From Scytalidium lignicola (lineage: Eukaryota; Ascomycota; Leotiomycetes), in assembly GCA_002812745.2 (NCBI GenBank), contig NCSJ02000187.1:1-64000 (forward strand): 64,000 bases of DNA, written 5' to 3'. The stretch's first letter is position 1, and each line of letters opens with the position of its first letter. The translations under genes and the position numbers were made by a program. A model generated the notes under the pieces. It made no database searches. It saw nothing but the letters and a program-made list of their open reading frames with translations, and was not told the DNA's origin. This document shows positions 56,862 through 64,000 of the stretch, piece after piece.

Positions 56862-58671
56862 TGAGGCATCTGGTGTGCTTTAGAAGGCCGATTTTTATTG
56901 TTCTCTGAGCATTTTATCATCTAGATCCCCGTCATGGTTCCTCAACTCTCATTTTTTACCTAGATTACAAGTCTTTCACTTTGTAAAATCCATAACGGGG
57001 AGGGAGCTTGTCATTTACTCTCGTGTGCTTTTCTGCGATGTAATTAGGACCTTGGATATTAGATATGACAAGGGTCTGGCGACAGGTCCCGCATTGTCCC
57101 TCACGGTCCCGCCATCTCAACAACGTCCCATATTTGTTGTCAGCCAGCTAGTAAACTAACGCGATGTCTCTGGTGCTATGTATACAACAATATGGAACTA
57201 TGTTTAGAGTTTATTATTATGGGCGATAGTCAAATCGCTAGTTTGTTTTGAGATAATAAAGGTCATTTATGCTTAAACAAATTAAAGTATCGGAGAACTA
57301 ACGGTCTTATGTATCAGCTCTTTGCTGTCGCATCTTTTCAGGCCTACAGCACTGTCAGGTTCATGGTGATAATATGATAATATTGGTTAAAGGCTACAAG
57401 TTAAAGTTAAAGTTAAGCACATAGTTTACTTAGATTATAGAATAAATCTGTGTACTGCGGTTCTGACCCTCAGATTCGGGGGGTTTTGGTCGCTGTTTTA
57501 CACAGCTTCGACTGCTCGCTTAACTCTAGTGGCAAGTCATCTGCTCCTTGTTAAGTCCATCGACGAGTATGCGTTGCAGTGCTTCATTCTCAGCATCTAG
57601 AACTCAGATTTCAGAGCCCAAAATGGCTCCCATTCTTTTCTTAGCCATGGCCTACCACACACCCCCTTATTTCGAGGGTCGTCCAAGTTACGTGAGCTCC
57701 CACAGTCTCCATCTGACTGCTCGTTCTCTGCATCCGCCAAGTCTGTGTTGGAACTCTGCTATTCTGCAGCACTTCCCATACCTTAGTAGATGCCCATTTC
57801 ATTTGTCCTTTATCTTGATTTTTCATTGTTTGCTCTTGGTGAATCTTTGTCTCAAGTTCACCATCCTTCGCCGGGATCGAAGCTCGAGTTTAACTGATCG
57901 CCAAGTTTTCTTCTTCCCTCCACCTTCTTAGAACCTCGATGCGGCCATGGCCTCAATGCAAGATCTCCCACAGAGTGCTCTTGGCACGATCTAGAATGTT
58001 CTCAAACGATGAAAAAATTCTTTCGAGAACTAAAGAATAAAAAATTGCTTAGTGTGAAATCATTTTTCCAGCCATTAAATGTAGACAATATAAAGGCTAA
58101 TATGAAATCTGGGCTTCCTTAAATCCACTTGCTAGTTACCAAAATTCACAAACATCTTGACGCAATGTGGAAACGGAGTTGATGTAGTAGGATCAAGCCT
58201 TTATATACACTCCAGTATCATATACACTGTGTACCTACGTATTGTATCCTTAGCAGGATTCACAACACATCTCACCTGAACTCATTTTCTGGGCTACAAG
58301 GATATTTGTATGTGATAATATATGGTAATTTACAAGCTTAAAAAGCTTGATTATTGTTTCCTGATGATTTAATTTTTAATTTTTCCCAATAATGTATAAC
58401 AAAATATGAATTATATAGAGTGTCGGTATGCCCTATCCATAGGTGCCTTAGACCAACTGGAGGTCTTATTTCAGTTAACGTAATTCCCAGGCCACCGGTC
58501 ACTTAAAAATCGATATGATATTACATAAATACTTTAGATTTTGATACTTTTCAGTTGTATATAATATTTTCTCGGCTTGGCTCTGACATTGAGTCATAAC
58601 ACTTTGGTTAGTTATTACTAACTTGGAGGCCTCGTAAGTTATGACAACCACTATTGTCCTTATTGTTACTT
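56862..58671. other. Gene-poor spacer with a possible transposase-tail relic
   Basis: Frames at 57540-57960 are broken on both strands. On the minus strand LDAENEALQRIL resembles the coiled C-terminus of fungal pogo/Fot1 transposases, but it is too short to be sure. The remainder is AT-rich with no gene seen. Confidence 0.3.
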
Positions 58672-58929
58672 CTATGCCCCTAACTGCTGGCGTTGCTGTT
58701 CCTCTAACTGTAGGCGTTGCTGTTCCTCCAATTGTAGGCGTTGCTCTTCTTTCTGCGCCAGTGCAGCTAGATATGCCATCCCTTTCTCCCTTATCTCCTT
58801 GGACATTCTCCCTGAAGAGCTATTCTGTTGACGAAACTCTCTATACATTTGTAACAACGTAGCTTCATCCCATTGCATGTAATAATCCTTAAGCCTCTCT
58901 ATCTGGCTGTGGTCAAGCTGATCGGACAT
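58672..58929 (-). CDS. Small Gln/Glu-repeat protein
   Basis: 85 aa with an ATG start. The N-terminal half (MSDQLDHSQIERLKDYYMQW) is ordered and helix-like, followed by EIREKGMAYLAALAQKEEQ. The C-terminus repeats QRLQLEEQ about three times, encoded by a 24-nt tandem repeat at about 58682-58750. No family is recognised. The ordered composition suggests a real short coiled-coil protein, though it lies in AT-rich DNA and may be a repeat-associated relic. Confidence 0.35.
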   Translation of the reverse strand: MSDQLDHSQIERLKDYYMQWDEATLLQMYREFRQQNSSSGRMSKEIREKGMAYLAALAQKEEQRLQLEEQQRLQLEEQQRQQLGA

Positions 58930-59898
58930 TATTTTAATTTTGGTAGTACCTTTAATAACTCTTTTTCAGACTTAATCATAGCTATAAATAGTTTGAATAG
59001 TGAGCATACAAGCAATGTTAAGAGATCTTCGATCTTGAAAGCTAGATAATGCAAAGGCTTAATAAGTTTATTAAGATATGTATATCTATATCAACTTGAA
59101 AAAGTTAAATAAGTTTGCAACTCATAATGAGGCAAAACTATATTTACTAACCTGTTGTGTTAAATATATGCCACCAAATGTGTGCGAAAAGGCAAACCAG
59201 CAATGAACGGAACAAATCTAATATAACCTAAGATAAATATAATAATAATAAAGGGTATTAGATTTAGAACCAAAGCTAATCCTGAGAGAGATGCGGGGGT
59301 GGAGCGAGGAATCCATCACTTTATGATATGTAATAATTTGACATAGCCAAATTCTTCTACTAGCTTCGACTGGCAAATTATTTTACGTAAGACTAATTTT
59401 CTTATCTATAACTATTCGAATAATTCAGCCTGATGAGGGTTTGGACCAGTATAGCAGAGTGTCTGTACTGTATAAGGCGTAACATACAGAAGTATGACTC
59501 ACTCACTAGGGTCCGACCAGTTAAAAATTTGCTGTTACACCTGCAGTAGTGCATAGCGCTTAATACTGTAAATCCTTCCCCAGAAGCTCATTGGACACTC
59601 GATACTCCACGCAATAGCCATAAACACGAATTCTATTATAGATATCGAGAATCTTTACGTGGTAAATTACCATGGGGGTGCTTAAATCCACTTGAAACCG
59701 CTGGTATCGGGCCTGAAATACGAATTTAATTAGAGTATTGTTGCCTGAAACAAGCCGGTAACTTATAGACGGTTTCATAAAATTCACGTGGCTCTTAAGT
59801 GAATTTATTATTAAACATCGCCGTTATTTTAGTTTAATCATAAGTACTTTTGCAAGCCATAGGATCCAAAATGTTTAACTCCTGTCATTGTATCTTAC
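58930..59898. other. AT-rich spacer
   Basis: Nearly 1 kb with only short frames; no gene, RNA gene or terminal repeat is seen. Confidence 0.4.
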
Positions 59899-61785
59899 TC
59901 ACTCAAGATCAAACCTCGTCAGTCCAAACAAGCCATCATTGACACATACCATAGCACTGCCATCCATTACACTGTCGACATAGGCGGCGCAAACTAATAA
60001 ATATCGATTTTCAACTGGCCGAAGAATAAGAGGCGCGCTACAGCCTAGGAGGATACAAACTGAATCACCGTTTTGTAGTACTCCAGGAGGCGCGATTCCT
60101 ATCATGCTATCTGCAAAATTTGCTGAGTTCGACAACGAGCTTGCTTGCATAGCAAAGATGCATTGGGCGTTAATGCTAGAAGCCATCAATTTAAATCGAA
60201 ATCGATTTCCTGAAAAATTGCACGGCCGTGGGTAAATTTGATCAGAATCAGTATTGAGCTCCAAGTTATCCATAAGGCTCTGGAAAGAGTCGTTTATATC
60301 GTAATGGAGCAATCCAAGAGAGCATGTGTAACGAAACAGATTAGCTGATAACAACTTAGGGTGTAAAAGCTTCGCCATATCCTTATAAGCTTGTGACAGC
60401 TGCTGGTAAAGACTACTGTAGTTGAGCAGGCGAGACAGTGCATCGTCTCCTGCCATATCTACATCAAACTTGACAAAGGGGTCTTTAAAGCCCAAAATTG
60501 ACCCAAAGCAGAAGCCCGTTGCCGATAGGATATGAGTTGTTCCATCTATCCGAAATCTACAATTTGAGAGGAAAGTTCCGGCAGCATTTTGGTGTTTGTA
60601 TGAAATAGGTCGATCGCATGTATCTGAGCTTCTAAATGAGCCCCAATTAGGCACCCAAGAGGGTAAGCTAAGTGATGTGGTTTCTGATAAATTCGCAGAA
60701 CATAACACCTCAAGAGAAGACGATGACTGAATGATAGCTTGCACAGTTTCAATGTAAACCTTCGGAATAGACTTTTTGTAATCGATTAAGATTGCAGGGT
60801 GGTTGCTATTTGTGAGATCAGAGAGTCCAAGTACAGAGTATACTTTATCTCTCTTGTCTGCACAAAAGCGAGATCTATTATGCCGTAAGAGCGTAAGTAA
60901 CTTTAATGACCCGCAAATACGAGCTGCTCGTTTTTCTTTATCTTCCTCATTTGGATAGAGAAGGCTGCGGTAAATCGAAATGGGTACGAAAAAATTAGAT
61001 TGTAAATGTGACCGAAGCTTTCGTTGTTCGTATCGTCCATCCATGAGAAATGCTATCTTCGGACAGCTGATAAAGTTTGTAACCAAGTCTATGTCCTCTT
61101 CTGAAATGACGTATGGACCGGATTGCAGAATCAATGCCCGAGCAGAAGCTACTTCTTGAATGATCCAAGCTCGTTGCCAGTATTCTGGCTTTTCTCTTTC
61201 TCTTTCGCCGATCAGAAGTTGAAGAGAGTAAATGCCATTATTGAATGTGTCCTTATGATCTTGAAAACCAGAATACGGTTTTTGAGAACCATTACTTTCA
61301 ACGTATTTTTGAAATGGCGGATATTCCTTTAGGAATCTAATATGCCGAAAAAGCAAGGTTGCATACTCCATTTCGATAAATGGATCAAAGAACGAATCGC
61401 GAATTCCCAGCCATGAAATAACTCGCTTTGCAGATCGATATATCTTTACCATCGAGGCGACTTGTGCGCTCCGTTCATCAACATCATCCTGGTTAATACA
61501 AATTGCATCGACCCAGAGAGATCTGGAATTAGATTTGTTCCTTAAATACACTAAAGCAGTTGCGAGGTTTTTTGTGACAAGCATCGTCTCATCATTAACT
61601 TCTATTGGAATACGCTCTGTTGGATTACCCCATGTATACGAGAGAGCTTCGAATTCGAGTTCGTAATTGAGATCAAAATTTTCGATGTTACATTTAATAG
61701 TACTTTCAAAATTAGCTGGTAACAGAGAGCAAAGTCGGATTTGAATCCTCTCATTAGTTGAATATAGCGGATGATAAAATGGCAT
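59899..61785 (-). CDS. HET-domain protein
   Basis: Intronless, 628 aa. The HET domain lies in about residues 45-230: EFEALSYTWGNP, then SLWVDAICINQDDVDERSAQVASM, SAKRVISWLG, and EYWQRAWIIQEVASA. HET domains trigger cell death in vegetative incompatibility in some fungi; many family members have no known role. The C-terminal 400 residues are unrecognised and have no repeat or STAND-type motif. It sits in AT-rich DNA with gene and transposon relics, a typical place for this family. The frame is intact from ATG to stop. Confidence 0.92.
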   Translation of the reverse strand: MPFYHPLYSTNERIQIRLCSLLPANFESTIKCNIENFDLNYELEFEALSYTWGNPTERIPIEVNDETMLVTKNLATALVYLRNKSNSRSLWVDAICINQDDVDERSAQVASMVKIYRSAKRVISWLGIRDSFFDPFIEMEYATLLFRHIRFLKEYPPFQKYVESNGSQKPYSGFQDHKDTFNNGIYSLQLLIGEREREKPEYWQRAWIIQEVASARALILQSGPYVISEEDIDLVTNFISCPKIAFLMDGRYEQRKLRSHLQSNFFVPISIYRSLLYPNEEDKEKRAARICGSLKLLTLLRHNRSRFCADKRDKVYSVLGLSDLTNSNHPAILIDYKKSIPKVYIETVQAIIQSSSSLEVLCSANLSETTSLSLPSWVPNWGSFRSSDTCDRPISYKHQNAAGTFLSNCRFRIDGTTHILSATGFCFGSILGFKDPFVKFDVDMAGDDALSRLLNYSSLYQQLSQAYKDMAKLLHPKLLSANLFRYTCSLGLLHYDINDSFQSLMDNLELNTDSDQIYPRPCNFSGNRFRFKLMASSINAQCIFAMQASSLSNSANFADSMIGIAPPGVLQNGDSVCILLGCSAPLILRPVENRYLLVCAAYVDSVMDGSAMVCVNDGLFGLTRFDLE

Positions 61786-62489
61786 GGCTATTAGATTCGA
61801 TAATGTCCCAAGATTACAAACGGATGTCTGTGAAATTGGAATAGGCGATGAGATCTATAAAATTCCATAAAGATAGGTTGTAGGGAGTTGGAGGAGATTT
61901 AGACAAGAAGAAAATAGAGATAGGTTAGTTGGCTTCGTTTTACGGAGTCGGTGTTAACGCCATAGGCCATTTATGTAGCTAGATCAGAATTTGTTGGGCT
62001 AAGAGCCGAAACGCAATTTGATGGCAATTATGCTGCAGCCGCAGAGAACGAATAAAGCTAGTTTATTATTTTACATTTAAGGGGTGGGGTAAGGATGTCT
62101 ATTTACTCCATGAATGGAATGATCCGGTATATGATATGACGTGGCTCCAATTAAGCGTAGCAAGGCTAATTGGTGCTGAGTAGACTAACACAATATCCCT
62201 GGCATGCATTCTAACAGCTAAGGTAAAGGTAATACGACAGCAAATTGAACATTATGAACGTTAGAGGATTGAGCCTATACAACTGTAGGATTGGGCTAAT
62301 TATAATCTGGCCAACAGCATACAGCTGAGTGTTTCAGTAAAGATTGCCGATGACTGTTGAAGTCGGTTTTCCATCCACTACGAATAAAATAACCCAAAAA
62401 GCTCTATACAAAAACATTTTCGTAGCCTCAATCTTTAAAATATAATTAAATTCCGATAGAAAGAACTCAAACCTCTGAATTATTATTTC

Positions 62490-62879
62490 TTGGTCGGGGT
62501 TTTCATCCCACAGGATTGTCAAATTATCGCTGTACTCACAGATAGCCGTTTACCAAGCCGAATCAGCGCAACGATCATGCATTTTATGCTTCTCAGCTAT
62601 GTAGACTTGTCTGTAGTATCTGCAAGCTTTCAAATCGCCCTCCTTGGGTTTATAAGGAAGTGTATCAGCTCACACCAAAAGATACTAGAACTTGGCGTTT
62701 TGCATTGCGATATTTCACCCAACATTATGTTAAATGGAATACTGCTAGACTTTGGACTTTCAACAAAATTAAGACCAGACAAATCCTCTGGAGTTCACAA
62801 TAAAGGAACGAGACCATTCAAGGCAATCAATGTGTTTTTCGGAGAAGAAAATTTGTTTATGCATGATCTTCGGTCTTGA
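62490..62879 (+). pseudogene. FunK1-type protein kinase relic
   Basis: The stretch VLHCDISPNIML matches the catalytic loop of the FunK1 family (HRDISPNNI, with His-Arg here changed to His-Cys). Then GILLDFGLSTKL is in the position of DFG/DFD, followed by GTRPFKAINVFFGEENLFMHDL. Nothing precedes it in frame that looks like an N-lobe, and a stop follows immediately. It is a short decayed copy. Confidence 0.6.
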
Positions 62880-63399
62880 TTTTAGGTACTATTCTATATG
62901 TGTGCTTCAAAATTACAAAACAGCTCACATCAGTTGGATGAACGATATGGGATGGATGAGAAGGCATACAAACAATAATATTTTTTGAATATAATATAGA
63001 TCAAATTCAGGAGCCACATGGCTCCTATGGCCGTCAAGGACAAGCATGTGATATTAGCCCTCGGTGTGTGATTTGCTGAATAAATCAAAGGTTTCCTTAA
63101 GTAAATTCAATTTTGTTTCATTATCAATTCATTTATTCTTACTCATTTTAATTAGCCAGCCTTCTGGTAAGTTATCTTATCTTTGAAATATGTGCTTTTC
63201 TTTGAATATAATTAAAGGTAATAAAATCCATCCAAAGGCACCAACAGTTTCAATAACGGTTACTTATTCCCCGTTTCCTAATTCTATATGTGAAGATTTA
63301 CTAAAGCAATCGGAAAATATAACCACTTCAGTTGTAGCAATTGCACTCACAGCAAATTCTGTTTCATCAAAACTGTAGATGTTTTAATCCAAGATCCCA
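62880..63399. other. AT-rich DNA between two relics
   Basis: Contains a 62-codon plus-strand frame (63190-63378, start ATG) without any recognised motif. No gene is supported. Confidence 0.3.
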
Positions 63400-63960
63400 T
63401 ATTGCGCATTTATTTCCACCACTTTGTTAAACCATTGTTGTATGGTCTTTGGATCTTCCTGTTTGGCTCATTTGTAATTCGATCGACATATAGAATCGGT
63501 TTTCAAGCTAGAATGACATTTCAGGAAGTCATTCAACCAGTTTTTGTCTAAAGGAGGAGTTAGTTTCACTACGCTCAGCAATCAATATATTGGCCATGGA
63601 TCGCGCACCTGAAGGTCTAGGAGTCAAGCCTCGTTTCCCCATAGAAGTCATCCATCGTTCAAGTGAATTTTCTTCCAACTGGCTCATTCAAAAGGATTTT
63701 GTGTAAACAGTCTTGAAGTTGGCCATTAATTACAATCGCGTTAAATATGAAGATCTTGAATTTATATGTGAGTGGTTCAATAACGTATTTGATCTGAAAA
63801 TACAATATAGAATCCTAGATGAAGATACATATAATTTCGATGAAACAGGCTTTGTTATAGGAACTATTGCTACTACTAAAGTAGTTATATCTTCTGAAAC
63901 TTGGGGAAACCTTCTATTTCTGTAGCTAAGAAATCGGCAGGATATAGTGTGGGAGTACTA
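63400..63960 (+). mobile_element. Decayed pogo/Fot1-type transposase (DDE) fragment
   Basis: The frame at 63713-63925 contains ILDEDTYNFDETGF followed by IATTKVV, matching the first Asp of the DDE_1 domain in fungal Fot1/pogo transposases. Upstream, 63400-63700 has frame-broken transposase-like words, and a stop follows at 63923. Heavy A+T and the many stops fit repeat-induced mutation. No terminal repeats are visible before the window ends. Confidence 0.65.
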
Positions 63961-64000
63961 TCGGGGTGTAAACTAAGAACGTATGGCAGCGATACTCAAC

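Noticed and set aside
1..64000. CRISPR arrays, rRNA genes, bacterial operons or replication origins
   Set aside because: No regularly spaced repeats or rRNA sequence seen; gene structure is eukaryotic throughout.

Overview
The window is nuclear DNA of a filamentous ascomycete (Pezizomycotina). Genes carry short GT-AG introns (about 50-130 bp) with CTAAC-like branch sites. A fused TrpA-TrpB tryptophan synthase, Zn2Cys6 and C2H2 regulators with fungal_trans domains, a HET-domain gene, a FunK1-type kinase relic and a pogo/Fot1-type transposase relic are all typical of that group. Exon models were built by hand; where the exon lengths summed to a whole number of codons, the text says so.

Region 1 (about 0.4-3.6 kb) holds a C2H2 regulator, a small field of repeated GGGGCGGCCTC motifs and an AT-rich gene-free stretch.

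Region 2 (3.6-25.3 kb) looks like a catabolic gene cluster. In order it holds a thiolase, an iron alcohol dehydrogenase/maleylacetate reductase-like enzyme, a mitochondrial 2-oxodicarboxylate carrier, a family III CoA-transferase, a SCOT-type CoA-transferase, a PcaB-like cycloisomerase/lyase with a mitochondrial presequence, a homogentisate dioxygenase-like ring-cleavage enzyme, and a C2H2 + fungal_trans regulator. Maleylacetate reductase, 3-oxoacid CoA-transferase and thiolase are the last three steps of the 3-oxoadipate pathway, and the carrier could bring the C6 dicarboxylate into mitochondria. A CCCCACA-type element lies in every intergenic region that serves these genes. In the thiolase/dehydrogenase promoter and in the regulator's own promoter it forms an inverted pair with the same 26-bp gap.

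Region 3 (25.5-32 kb) is mostly gene-poor, with an SDR fragment and a short tandem repeat. Region 4 (32-43.2 kb) has a Zn2Cys6 regulator with a triple CACGTGAT element upstream, a DUF5672 Golgi-type protein, a lineage-type orphan protein, a DUF4267 membrane protein and tryptophan synthase.

Region 5 (44.3-51.9 kb) looks like a sugar-use cluster: an SGNH esterase, a monocarboxylate-type MFS transporter, and between them one gene that appears to fuse a GH36 raffinose synthase/alpha-galactosidase domain to an L-fuconate dehydratase (enolase superfamily). The reading frame runs from one domain into the other with no start codon between them.

Region 6 (52-64 kb) is degenerate: a membrane-protein pseudogene with in-frame TAA codons, a cytochrome P450, a small Q/E-repeat protein, a HET gene, a kinase relic and a transposase relic in AT-rich DNA.
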